This document shows positions 7,068 through 14,654 of a stretch of DNA of 57,611 nucleotides, one piece after another. The translations under genes were made by a program, and so were the position numbers. A model generated the notes under the pieces. That model had not been told where the DNA came from. It worked only from the letters and a program-made list of their open reading frames with translations, and did not search any database. The DNA comes from an uncultured Opitutia bacterium. GTDB lineage: Bacteria; Verrucomicrobiota; Verrucomicrobiia; Opitutales; Opitutaceae. The DNA lies in contig CAIQKV010000050.1 of NCBI GenBank assembly GCA_903872505.1, positions 1 to 57,611 on the forward strand. The letters run 5' to 3'. Position 1 is the stretch's first letter; each line of letters starts with the position of its first letter.

Positions 7068-7922
7068 TCAGGGGAGCGGGCGGAACTGGTCGCGGTAGGC
7101 CTTGCCGCGCTCGAGCCGGGCGACGACCTCGAGCCAGTCGCGGTTGGAGATCGCGGCCGAGAGGGACTGCAGCTCGTCCTGGTATTGCCGCAGCGCGCGC
7201 AGCACCTCGTCGCGGTTCTGCTCGAGGATGGTGCGCCAGAGCGCGGGGTCGCTCGCGGCGATGCGGGTGGTGTCGCGCAGGCCGCCGCCGCCGTGGTGGC
7301 GCCACGCGGGATCCTTCGACGCGAGAAACGCGCACAGGCTCGACGCCAGCACCTGGGGCAGGTGGCTGATGTGGGCGACAATCTCGTCGTGCCGGTCCGG
7401 CGAGAGGGTGACGGGCTCGCCGCCCAGTTCAGACCAGAACTGGACGACGGCGGCGACGGCGGGCGGATGACTCTCCGCCAGCGGCGTGACAAAGCAGGTG
7501 CGGCGCTCGAAGAGCCCGGCGCTGGCGTGTTCCCAGCCGGTCTTCTCGGAACCGGCCATCGGGTGCGAGCCGACGAAGTGCGCGCGGTCGCCGAGGGCGG
7601 CATGGCCCAGCCGGGCGATCTCGCCCTTCACGCTGCCCACGTCGGTCACGACCGTGCCGGGCGCGAGGTGCGGGGCGATCTGCCGGATGAGCGGCCCGAT
7701 CCGGTCCACCGGCGCGGCGATCACCACCAGGCCCGCCTCGCGGACGGCCGCCTCGGGGGTGTCGGCCACGGCGTCGCACCACGGCTGGTCGCGCAGTTTC
7801 AGCCGCACCTCGGGCCGGCGCGCCCAGAGCACGATGCGCGCGGCGGCGCCGCGGGTGCGGGCAGCCCGCGCCACGGAACCGCCGAGCAGGCCGGGGGCGA
7901 GGATGGTGAGTGGGACGGGCAC
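7068..7922 (-). CDS. tyrA: Prephenate/arogenate dehydrogenase
   Basis: Oxidative decarboxylation of prephenate or arogenate with NAD(P), the tyrosine branch. 284 residues. N-terminal Rossmann segment LTILAPGLLGGSVARAAR (Gly motif here APGLLGGS rather than GxGxxGxS), VVIAAPVDRI, TVVTDVGSVKGEI, and the catalytic-region motif GSHPMAGSEKTGW; C-terminal helical domain with HISHLPQVLASSL and GGGLRDTTRIA. I place the start at GTG 7922: AAGGAG lies just upstream, although the 2-base gap is short; no ATG is available and the residues before it are not conserved in style. There is no ACT or chorismate mutase domain. Same strand as aroA, 264 bases upstream. Confidence 0.9.
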   Translation of the reverse strand: MPVPLTILAPGLLGGSVARAARTRGAAARIVLWARRPEVRLKLRDQPWCDAVADTPEAAVREAGLVVIAAPVDRIGPLIRQIAPHLAPGTVVTDVGSVKGEIARLGHAALGDRAHFVGSHPMAGSEKTGWEHASAGLFERRTCFVTPLAESHPPAVAAVVQFWSELGGEPVTLSPDRHDEIVAHISHLPQVLASSLCAFLASKDPAWRHHGGGGLRDTTRIAASDPALWRTILEQNRDEVLRALRQYQDELQSLSAAISNRDWLEVVARLERGKAYRDQFRPLP

Positions 7923-7965
7923 GGCTCCTTGGAAAGGGCAAACGGCGGCGGTGTCGAGCGGGGAT

Positions 7966-8032
7966 GTAGCCAAGAGCGTGAGCGAGTGGAGGGCCGGCGG
8001 TGGAAGGTCCACTCGCTCACGCTCGCGGCTAC
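7966..8032. repeat. Long inverted repeat downstream of the EVE gene
   Basis: Arms of about 25 bases (GTAGCCAAGAGCGTGAGCGA... and its complement ending CGCGGCTAC) around a 17-base loop, nearly perfect. The right arm includes the stop codon of the EVE gene (8029-8031). It can act as a transcription terminator without a T-run, or be a copy of a dispersed palindromic repeat. Confidence 0.75.
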
Positions 8033-8439
8033 GCGCCCAGTTTGGCGATGCGCCCGAATTCGCCGCGCGTGAGCGGCATGACCGAAAGCCGGCTCTGGCG
8101 CAGCAGCGCGATCTTCGCCAGTGCCGGATCCGCCTTGATTTGCGCGAGAGTGACGGGGCGGGGCAGGGCCGCGCCGGCCTCGATTTCGACCGCGACCCAG
8201 CCGGGCTCCTCCGCGGTCGGGTCGGGAAAGGCCGCCGACGTGACCGTGGCGGCGCCGAGCACCGCCTTGGTCGTGACACTCTCGTAGAACAGCACGCGGT
8301 CGCCGGGCCGCATGGCGTTAAGGTGGATGCGGGCCTGGTAGTTGCGGACGCCGGTCCACGCCGTGCGACCGTCGCGGACCAGGTCCGCCCACGCGTAGGC
8401 TCCGGGTTCCGATTTTACGAGCCAGTATTGGGTTGTCAT
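8029..8439 (-). CDS. EVE domain protein
   Basis: 136 residues from the ATG at 8439: MTTQYWLVKSEPGAYAW opens the EVE fold (PUA-like), followed by TAWTGVRNYQARIHLNAM and GDRVLFYESVTTKAVLGAATV. Single-domain EVE proteins are thought to bind modified bases in DNA or RNA; bacterial members next to restriction systems recognise modified cytosine, but none is nearby here. The frame extends 36 codons further upstream but those residues are not EVE-like. It is divergent from the small membrane peptide gene at 8471, with 31 bases between starts, so the two promoters must overlap. Confidence 0.93.
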   Translation of the reverse strand: MTTQYWLVKSEPGAYAWADLVRDGRTAWTGVRNYQARIHLNAMRPGDRVLFYESVTTKAVLGAATVTSAAFPDPTAEEPGWVAVEIEAGAALPRPVTLAQIKADPALAKIALLRQSRLSVMPLTRGEFGRIAKLGA

Positions 8440-8470
8440 GCCGGGTGGGTTTTGGTGCCGTGGCACTGAA

Positions 8471-8584
8471 ATGGACGAGATCTCCGCTGAAAAGGCAAAA
8501 GCCGACCGCGCCCTGCGGATTCTCCTGGTGGTAATGGCCGTGGGCATGGTGCTTCCGCTCGCCTTGTTCTATTTCTTCCGCTAG
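8471..8584 (+). CDS. 37-residue single-span membrane peptide
   Basis: The peptide is MDEISAEKAKADRALR followed by a hydrophobic stretch ILLVVMAVGMVLPLALFYFF and a final Arg: a charged cytoplasmic N-terminus and one transmembrane helix. It ends 11 bases before the PIN/TRAM membrane protein gene and probably shares its transcript. No strong Shine-Dalgarno is visible (GGCACTGAA before ATG). Coding status rests on the clean amphipathic-then-hydrophobic pattern and on position; no homolog can be checked here. A function in partnering the neighbouring membrane protein is a guess. Confidence 0.6.
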   Translation: MDEISAEKAKADRALRILLVVMAVGMVLPLALFYFFR

Positions 8585-8595
8585 ACCCCGCCGCC

Positions 8596-9600
8596 ATGAA
8601 CCGGACGTTGCTCGCCATCAGGCTGGTGTTTTTTGTACTCTGCGGGGCCTGCGGCTGGCTCGTGTGCTATGCGATCGAGGAGTGGGACGCGCATCGCACC
8701 CTGGCGACGCTGATCGGGCTGCTGCTCGGCGCGCTGGTCATCCTCGTGGACACCCTGCTCAAGGGCTTCTCCCTGCGCGGGCTCTCGGCCATCACCTTTG
8801 GCCTCGGGATGGGCACGCTCATCGCGTACTTCATCAGCACGTCACCGCTCTTCCGGTTCGGCGAGCCCCAGATCATCTACCTCTCGCAACTCGCCCTGTT
8901 CATCATCAGCACCTACCTCTGCACCGTCATCGCGCTGCGCGGGAAGGACGAGTTCAACCTCGTGATCCCCTACGTGCGGTTCGTGCCGCACGACGTGGAC
9001 GTGCCGCTGGTGGTGGTGGACACCAGCGTGCTGATCGACGGCCGCATCGCGCGGGTCTGCGACGCCGGCTTTCTCAGCGCGGCCCTGATCATCCCGCGCT
9101 TTGTGCTCAACGAGCTCCAGGCCGTGGCCGACTCGGGCGATCCGCACAAGCAGGCGCGCGGCCGGCGCGGGCTCGAGGTGCTGAACGAGCTGCGGCGCAA
9201 CAAGCGCCTCGACATCCGCATTGCCGAGAGCGAGGTCGCGAAGCGCGAGGACATCGAGGCCAAGCTCGTCTTCCTGGCGCTGAGCATGCGGGCCAAGCTG
9301 CTGACCACGGACTACAACCTGGCGAAGATGGCCGAGTTCCAGGGCGTGCCCTGGCTCAACCTCAACGAGCTGGCCCGCTCCCTGCGCTCCGAGCTGATGC
9401 TGGGCGAGACCGTCGAGGTCGAGCTGGTGAAGCCCGGCAAGGACGAGGGGCAGGCCGTGGGTTTCCTCGAGGACGGCTCGATGGTGGTGGTCAACGCCGG
9501 CCGGGCCCACCTCGGGCGCCGGGTCAGCGCGGAGATCACCAGCGTGCTGCCGACCGCGGGCGGCAAGATGGTCTTTGCCCGGCTGCTGAGCGCCAGCTGA
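8596..9600 (+). CDS. PIN/TRAM domain integral membrane protein (YacL-like)
   Basis: 334 residues: four transmembrane helices (about 6-27, 37-55, 62-82, 93-114), then a PIN nuclease domain (136-258) with its acidic residues visible in VVDTSVLIDGR (D142), FVLNELQ (E173) and LLTTDYN (D239), then a TRAM RNA-binding domain (265-331: LGETVEVELVKPGKDEGQAVGFLEDGSMVVV). This is the architecture of Bacillus YacL and its widespread relatives; a membrane-tethered ribonuclease is the usual suggestion, with the target unknown. Preceded by the 37-residue peptide gene and followed by tRNA-Ala. Confidence 0.93.
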   Translation: MNRTLLAIRLVFFVLCGACGWLVCYAIEEWDAHRTLATLIGLLLGALVILVDTLLKGFSLRGLSAITFGLGMGTLIAYFISTSPLFRFGEPQIIYLSQLALFIISTYLCTVIALRGKDEFNLVIPYVRFVPHDVDVPLVVVDTSVLIDGRIARVCDAGFLSAALIIPRFVLNELQAVADSGDPHKQARGRRGLEVLNELRRNKRLDIRIAESEVAKREDIEAKLVFLALSMRAKLLTTDYNLAKMAEFQGVPWLNLNELARSLRSELMLGETVEVELVKPGKDEGQAVGFLEDGSMVVVNAGRAHLGRRVSAEITSVLPTAGGKMVFARLLSAS

Positions 9601-9688
9601 CCGACGGCGGGCGAATTTCCATCGGAGCCCGATGGAAAATTGGTGTTTACTCGTGCTGGGCGATTGCCCAAAACCTCTCCTCCCTTTC

Positions 9689-9764
9689 GGGCCGGTAGCT
9701 CAGTTGGTAGAGCGCATCGTTCGCAATGATGAGGTCAGGAGTTCGATCCTCCTCCGGTCCACCA
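9689..9764 (+). tRNA. tRNA-Ala (CGC)
   Basis: 76 nt cloverleaf with encoded CCA. Acceptor GGGCCGG pairs with CCGGTCC including the G3-U70 wobble that identifies alanine tRNAs. D-arm GCTC/GAGC, anticodon stem CATCG/TGATG, loop TTCGCAA giving CGC, T-arm AGGAG-TTCGATC-CTCCT. It lies 88 bases after the PIN/TRAM gene. Confidence 0.97.
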
Positions 9765-10051
9765 TCCTTCGCCAAGCGGAGCGAGGACAAAGGATGCCCT
9801 GCGTAGCCTTGGCGTAGCAGGGCCCTTCACCTCCCTGGGCGGTGGTGGCTACGGATGGCAGGCCAGTTTTCGGCCCAAGAAGGAAAATCGCCCGCCGCCC
9901 CCTGGGTGAGGGCGGGCCCGCCGCCGGGCGCCCCAATCCTGCCGTTTTCGGTTACGGGAAGGCAAACTCTGGCTTACCGGACGCTTTGGCATCGCATTTG
10001 CTTTTATTTCGCGCGGAACCTAACTTCCGCCCTCGGCACAAACCTACTGCT
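9765..10051. repeat. Intergenic stretch with hairpin repeats after tRNA-Ala
   Basis: No gene. It holds a hairpin at 9796-9823 (GCCCTGC/GCAGGGC) and, from 9850, the string GCTACGGATGGCAGGCCA. Both belong to the same repeat family as the duplicated unit after tRNA-Arg at 32838-33110. The remainder before the CBM48 gene probably carries its promoter. Confidence 0.55.
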
Positions 10052-10417
10052 ATGAAAAAATCATCCAAGACTTCCGCCACGCCCGCCCCGGCCAAGAAAC
10101 GCGTTCCGGCCGGCCGCAAGGCTCCGGCCGCGCCCGCCGTCAAGAAAACCGCGCCCAAGCCGGTCCTGACCGCCATTTCCGCCCGCATCGACGTCGGCTT
10201 CGGCAACACCCTTTACCTGCGCGGCGAGGGCTCCGGCCTGAGCTGGGAGCGGGGCGTCGTCATGGACTGCGAGCACGATGACAAGTGGACGATCACGCTC
10301 CGCGAGTCCGACCGCCCGGTGGTGTTCAAATTCCTCGTCAACGACGAGGTCTGGAGCCTGGGCGAGGACTATGTCGCGAAGCCCGGCAGCAGCGTGGTGT
10401 TCACGCCGCTGTTCTAG
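10052..10417 (+). CDS. CBM48/E-set-like protein with a Lys/Ala/Pro-rich N-terminal tail
   Basis: 121 residues from ATG 10052. Residues 1-45 are a low-complexity basic tail (repeats of AP, KK, PAGRKAPAAPA) like histone H1-type tails. Residues 47-121 form a small beta domain: ISARIDVGFGNTLYLRGEGSGLSWERGVVM, then DDKWTITLRESDRPVVFKFLVND, resembling the early-set carbohydrate-binding module 48 of starch enzymes. A glycogen or glucan-binding role is possible; glycogen phosphorylase is encoded elsewhere in the window. The tail suggests nucleic acid or polyanion contact. The end overlaps the convergent acyltransferase gene by 4 bases. Confidence 0.8.
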   Translation: MKKSSKTSATPAPAKKRVPAGRKAPAAPAVKKTAPKPVLTAISARIDVGFGNTLYLRGEGSGLSWERGVVMDCEHDDKWTITLRESDRPVVFKFLVNDEVWSLGEDYVAKPGSSVVFTPLF

Positions 10418-11034
10418 GCCGCGGGCTTGTCGTCCGGATTGAGCGCGAGCAAGCGCGCCTGGATCCGGGCGACCGCGGCGTCGCGGTCCGCCAGCTCGCG
10501 GTTCTCGATCAGCTCACCGCTCATCCGCACGCGGGAAAAGGGCAGCGGCAGGTAAAAGCGGTCCCAGCTGCCCAGCCGCCACGCGGCGGTGAAGATTCCC
10601 CCGATGAGGATCACCGGTGCGCCCGTGCGCCGCGGCACGATGACCGCCCCCGGCTTGAAGTCGTAGCACGGCCCGCGCGGCCCGTCCGGCGTGATGCCGA
10701 TGTCGTGTCCCTCGCGCTGCACCTCGACGAGGGCGGTGGCGGCCTCGCGTCCGAGCCGGCTGCTCGAGCCGCGCGCGGCGCCCATGCCGCCGACCATCAT
10801 GAAGAATTCCGCCAGCCAGGCGCCGTCCTTGCTCGCGCTGATCAGCGCGTAAAGCTTCCGCTGCGGCCGGTAACGCCGGTGGATCTCCGTCGCGAGGAAC
10901 AGCCGGTTGTGCCAGAGCACGAACGCCACCGGCACATCGCACTTGCTGAAGATGCGCACCGTTTCCGGCGAGATCTCGAAGCGCAGGGTCATGCCCCAGA
11001 GCCGCACGAGGCGGGCCAGCGGCCACATCAGCAC
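10414..11034 (-). CDS. DUF374 family lysophospholipid/KDO-type acyltransferase
   Basis: About 206 residues. Motifs: FVLWHNRLFLATEI (HX4-like catalytic box of LPLAT enzymes), SASKDGAWLAEFFMMVGGMGAARGSSSR, and GITPDGPRGPCYDFKPGAV, the DUF374 signature. Family members acylate lipid A-related or lysophospholipid acceptors at the inner membrane. The start is uncertain: similarity of style extends upstream (TGWRHVLMWPLARLVRLW) but in frame there is only GTG 11034, ATG 11028, or non-standard CTG/TTG codons further out (for example CTG 11109). I give GTG 11034. The frame continues much further without looking like protein. Confidence 0.85.
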   Translation of the reverse strand: MLMWPLARLVRLWGMTLRFEISPETVRIFSKCDVPVAFVLWHNRLFLATEIHRRYRPQRKLYALISASKDGAWLAEFFMMVGGMGAARGSSSRLGREAATALVEVQREGHDIGITPDGPRGPCYDFKPGAVIVPRRTGAPVILIGGIFTAAWRLGSWDRFYLPLPFSRVRMSGELIENRELADRDAAVARIQARLLALNPDDKPAA

Positions 11035-11231
11035 GTGGCGCCAGCCGGTGATGCCGTAAACCGTCCGGTCCGGGCTGGGCGGGGGGGTGACTGGGGGAGG
11101 CGGATTCAGTGCCGGAGTTTTCCACGAAACTGGCGCGCACGCCAAGCGAAGAGTCGCGCGGTTTGGACCGCCGCCGGCGGGGCGAAGGCGGGCGGTTGAC
11201 GTGCCGGCCATTCCCGGCCACCAACCCGCGC

Positions 11232-11774
11232 ATGCCCACCGTGCTGCCGGCCTGCCCGCATCTGCCCCCGCTCCGCCCCGGGCTCGACTGGCGCACCCTG
11301 CACCGCTTCCGCGCCACGGAGCGGGGCGGGGCATTCTACCTGGCCTGCCTCGAGTACGGGCAGTCGCTCTGGACGCGCGGGCTGGCGGCGCGCGCGCTGC
11401 TCTGCCTCGACCGCGCCTTTGGCACCGACCTGTGCGGGGACGAACCGGCCGTGCGCGACTGGCCGCTGCCCTACGCGGCGATGGCGTGGCTGATCGCGCA
11501 TGCGCCGGCGGAGGTCTTCGTGGGCAACCCCCGCGTGCATTTCCAGCACTACGCCGGCCGGATGAATCCCCCGCGCCGCGAGCAGCGCCGGTGGCGCGCC
11601 TGGGCCTGCTGGGCGCTCGCCCGGGCCGTGCGCCCGGACCTGCCGGGCGATCCGCGCCATGCCATTGCGGAGCCCGCGCTGGACGAAATCGCCGCCCAGC
11701 TCGAGACCCACGGCCTGCCGGGCGAGGCGGGGTTGTGGCGGACGGCCCTGGCCGGCGCGCGGGCGTGCGCCTAG
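11232..11774 (+). CDS. Conserved-looking hypothetical protein
   Basis: 180 residues from ATG 11232 (MPTVLPACPHLPPLRPGLDW); the frame is open from GTG 11109 but the first 41 residues are Arg-rich and look non-coding. The protein is helical with many aromatics: WRTLHRFRATERGGAFYLACLEYGQSLW, ARALLCLDRAFG, LPYAAMAWLIAHAP, VHFQHYAGRM, RRWRAWACWALARAV. No catalytic motif, signal peptide or membrane span. I do not recognise the family. The end overlaps the convergent receiver gene by 4 bases, and base composition matches its neighbours. Confidence 0.7.
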   Translation: MPTVLPACPHLPPLRPGLDWRTLHRFRATERGGAFYLACLEYGQSLWTRGLAARALLCLDRAFGTDLCGDEPAVRDWPLPYAAMAWLIAHAPAEVFVGNPRVHFQHYAGRMNPPRREQRRWRAWACWALARAVRPDLPGDPRHAIAEPALDEIAAQLETHGLPGEAGLWRTALAGARACA

Positions 11775-12169
11775 GAGTATTGCTCCAGGATCTGCGCCAG
11801 GTGGTCAAAGTCCACCGGCTTGCTCACATGCATGATCGCGCCGGCGTCCCGGCAGCGCGCGACGATCTGGTCCATCGCAAATGCCGTCAGGCAGATGACC
11901 GGGATCAGCGCGGTCGCCGGGTCCTGCTTGAGTGCCCGCGTCGCCGTCAGGCCATCCATCTTCGGCATCTGGATGTCCATCAGGATGAGATTGGGCCGGT
12001 GCTGGTGGGCGAGGGCGATCGCCTCGAGGCCGTTGCGGGCCACCACCACCCGGTAGCCGAGTTCGCTGATGATCTCCGCGGTCACCTCCGCAGTCGCGTC
12101 GTCATCCTCCGCCAGCAGGATCGTGCGGCGGACGTCGGCCGGCCCTGGGATTTCAGGTGAGTCAGGCAT
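11771..12169 (-). CDS. Stand-alone receiver-domain response regulator
   Basis: 132 residues from the ATG at 12169; essentially a receiver domain with no output domain. Acidic pocket EDDD (21-24), phospho-acceptor D65 in LILMDIQMPKMDG, switch Thr in CLTAFA and Lys in VSKPVDF. Its start lies inside the end of the upstream histidine kinase gene (8-base overlap), so the two are translationally coupled and this is the likely phosphate acceptor for that kinase, which lacks its own receiver. Last gene of the seven-gene signalling operon. An upstream ATG at 12217 would add 16 residues of Pro-rich sequence and is less likely. Confidence 0.93.
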   Translation of the reverse strand: MPDSPEIPGPADVRRTILLAEDDDATAEVTAEIISELGYRVVVARNGLEAIALAHQHRPNLILMDIQMPKMDGLTATRALKQDPATALIPVICLTAFAMDQIVARCRDAGAIMHVSKPVDFDHLAQILEQYS

Positions 12170-14654
12170 GGGCAAAGGTGGCGGGTGCAATTCCGACCGG
12201 GATGGCGGGCAACTCAACCGTGAAGCGGCTGCCCGCGCCGGGAGCGGAGGTCATCGAGATGGTCCCGCCGTGCAGGTCGGTGAGGCGTTTGACGATCGTG
12301 AGGCCCAAGCCGGTGCCGGCGTATTGCCGCACCAGGCGGCTGTCGATCTGCTCGAAGGGCCGGAACAGGCGCGCCTGCTCGTCCGCCGACAGGCCGATGC
12401 CCGTGTCCCAGACCGTGAACTGCAGCCGGCGGCCCTCGTCGGTGGCGGCGACGTCGATGCCGATGGCGCCGCCCTCCGGGGTGAATTTCACCGCATTGCT
12501 GAGCAGGTTGTAGAGGATCTGCCGCAGGCGCCGCTTGTCCGCCGTCAGCCGGGAGGACTCCAAGGCGACCTTGAGGGTGAACGTGAGCCGGCCCTGGGCG
12601 CACTCCTCGTGGAAGAAGTCCTCGCATTCATCGAGGAGCTGCGCGACATCGACCGGACCGACTTCCGATTCGATCTTGCCCGCCTCCAGCTTGGCCAGGT
12701 CCAGGATGTCGTTGATCAGCACCAGCAGGTGGTCCGAGCTGGCCTTGATGCGGGCGATGCGCGTGGCCTGCGCTGGGCTCAGCGGATCGGTCGCGGAGCG
12801 CTGCAGCAGGTGGATGTTCCCCAGGGCCACGTTGAGCGGCGTGCGCAGCTCGTGGCTGACCGTAGCGAGGAACTCCGTCTTGGCCTGGTTGGCGCGTTCC
12901 GCGGCCTGCCGGGCCGTCTCCAGATCCAGGGTGCGCTCCCGCACGCGCTCGTCCAGCTCGCCGGTCAGCGTGACGAGTTCGGCGTTGCTGCGCTCGCGTT
13001 CCGTCACCGCCTGCTCGAGGTTGGCGTTCGTGTCCGCGAGGCTGACGGCGGCATTGCGCAGTTCCATCGCCAGGGTCCGCCATTCGGTCGGCAAGAGGCC
13101 CCGCGGCAGGGCCAGCGGCGGCGGATTCCTGCGCCGGACCAGGTCGTGGGCATAATTGACGATGTCTTGGAACGGCTGGGTGAAGCGGTCCGACGTGGTG
13201 CGCGAGAGCAGGAAGGCCAGCCCCAGCGCCCCGATCAGCCCGATCCCCTCGAGCAGAAGGAAGCGGGCCACCGGGGCCTCGCTGGCCCAGACTTCCTCCC
13301 GCAGGTAGATCCTCCAGCCGAGATTCGGCACGGTGTGCCAGATTCCGAGGTAACGCTGATAGACGCCGGTCCGCGGGTCCGGCATATCATCCATGACCAA
13401 CTCGTCCAGCAGGTTGCGGGCGGGGAGCCGATAGAGGTCGGAACTCGCGAAGTTCTCGCCGAATCCCTTCCGGAAAATGACGCGGGAGTGCTGGTCCAGC
13501 ACGAGGATTTCGCGCTGCTGCACCTCCGGGTGGAGGAGCACCAGGTCGCGCATCCGGTTCAGATGCAGCGAGCCCTCGATCACCATCCGGCGGCCCTCGG
13601 CCGAGGCGTAGGCCGCGCTGATGCCGACGATCAGGTCGTGGCCGAACCCGCGGCCGCGAAACACGGGGCTGATGTAGGCCCGGCCGCCCGTCCGGGGCTG
13701 CAGAAAATAGTCCCGGTCCGCCACGACGGTCAGGGTGACGGGCTTGCCCGCCGCGGTCCGGGGCTGCTGGGGCGCGATGACGCGCCCGGCCTCGTCCGCC
13801 ACAAGCATGGAGATGAAGCCGCTGTTGTTCGCGGCGAGCCGGGTCAGCATGGAATCGAGGATTTCGGGCCGGGTCGGGCGGCCTTCCAGGGCATCCGCCG
13901 TGCTCTCGATCGCCTGGACGTGGTTGGCCACGTAGGTGGCGATGACTTCGCTGGTCCGGTTGGTGACGCGGACCAGATCGGCCTGGGCGTCGTGGCGGTG
14001 CTGCCGGTTGACGATGAAGGCGGCGCCGACGGCAAATCCCGCGGCCGGGAGCACGGCGATGATGATGAAGCGCCGGTAGAGATTCCACCGCAGGCTTTCC
14101 TCGCGGTTGGTCAGCCGGGACAATTCCCCGGGCAGCCGCAGAAACGACCGCGTGTACACGAGGAACTGCACCACCACGTAGACGAGCAGGCCATTGACCG
14201 GGTACTTGATCACCATCGCCCAGTCGTGCGGAAACGGCGGGCGCAACAGGCCGAGGATGCAGATCGCGGTCACCGGCAGGCCCAGCACCGCCCAGTAGGT
14301 CACCGTGGCCTGAAACAAGGTCTTTCCCCGCCGATGCAGGAGCCATCCGATCGTCCACGCCTCGAGGGAAAACACCAACAGGCCATAGGGGTGGCCCCAG
14401 CCGGCGACGGTCTCAAGATACGTTCCGACGGCGGTGAGCAGACCCCACCACGGACCGTAGGCGACCACCATGAGCAGAGGGAATACGCCGCCAAAAACCA
14501 GCGAGGTGCCGCCAAAGACGGGAATATTGACGCCATTCAGCAGGTAGCCGCATGTGGCAGCGGCCAGGCAAACGATCGCCCGGCGGCTGCTCGGGGTGAG
14601 CCAGGCGCCCGGCCCGGAGGTTGGCGGCCACGACCCGGTGTCAGTGGGTGACAT
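12162..14654 (-). CDS. Membrane sensor histidine kinase (multi-TM, extracytoplasmic Cache-like, HisKA-HATPase)
   Basis: 830 residues. An N-terminal block of about six transmembrane helices (30-170), another helix near 205-225 (FIIIAVLPAAGFAVGAAFIV), a 250-residue extracytoplasmic region of double-Cache type (VADRDYFLQPRTGGRAYISPVFRGRG, DLIVGISAAY), a further helix near 455-475, a coiled coil (DTNANLEQAVTERERSNAELV), HisKA with H601 in VSHELRTPLN, and HATPase with NLLSNAVKFTPEGG, DTGIGLS and GTGLGLTIVKRL. No receiver; the lone receiver downstream overlaps it. The start overlaps the preceding kinase gene by 14 bases. It senses a small molecule or envelope state; the ligand is unknown. Confidence 0.93.
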   Translation of the reverse strand: MSPTDTGSWPPTSGPGAWLTPSSRRAIVCLAAATCGYLLNGVNIPVFGGTSLVFGGVFPLLMVVAYGPWWGLLTAVGTYLETVAGWGHPYGLLVFSLEAWTIGWLLHRRGKTLFQATVTYWAVLGLPVTAICILGLLRPPFPHDWAMVIKYPVNGLLVYVVVQFLVYTRSFLRLPGELSRLTNREESLRWNLYRRFIIIAVLPAAGFAVGAAFIVNRQHRHDAQADLVRVTNRTSEVIATYVANHVQAIESTADALEGRPTRPEILDSMLTRLAANNSGFISMLVADEAGRVIAPQQPRTAAGKPVTLTVVADRDYFLQPRTGGRAYISPVFRGRGFGHDLIVGISAAYASAEGRRMVIEGSLHLNRMRDLVLLHPEVQQREILVLDQHSRVIFRKGFGENFASSDLYRLPARNLLDELVMDDMPDPRTGVYQRYLGIWHTVPNLGWRIYLREEVWASEAPVARFLLLEGIGLIGALGLAFLLSRTTSDRFTQPFQDIVNYAHDLVRRRNPPPLALPRGLLPTEWRTLAMELRNAAVSLADTNANLEQAVTERERSNAELVTLTGELDERVRERTLDLETARQAAERANQAKTEFLATVSHELRTPLNVALGNIHLLQRSATDPLSPAQATRIARIKASSDHLLVLINDILDLAKLEAGKIESEVGPVDVAQLLDECEDFFHEECAQGRLTFTLKVALESSRLTADKRRLRQILYNLLSNAVKFTPEGGAIGIDVAATDEGRRLQFTVWDTGIGLSADEQARLFRPFEQIDSRLVRQYAGTGLGLTIVKRLTDLHGGTISMTSAPGAGSRFTVELPAIPVGIAPATFAHA

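Noticed and set aside
9632-9817. A small frame reading through tRNA-Ala ([10 protein letters not shown]...).
   Set aside because: This is the well-known false translation of a tRNA gene.
12069-14651. An 860-residue open frame antisense to the Cache-type kinase.
   Set aside because: Same reason: low-complexity His/Gly/Arg-rich text with no motif, exactly opposite a clear kinase gene.
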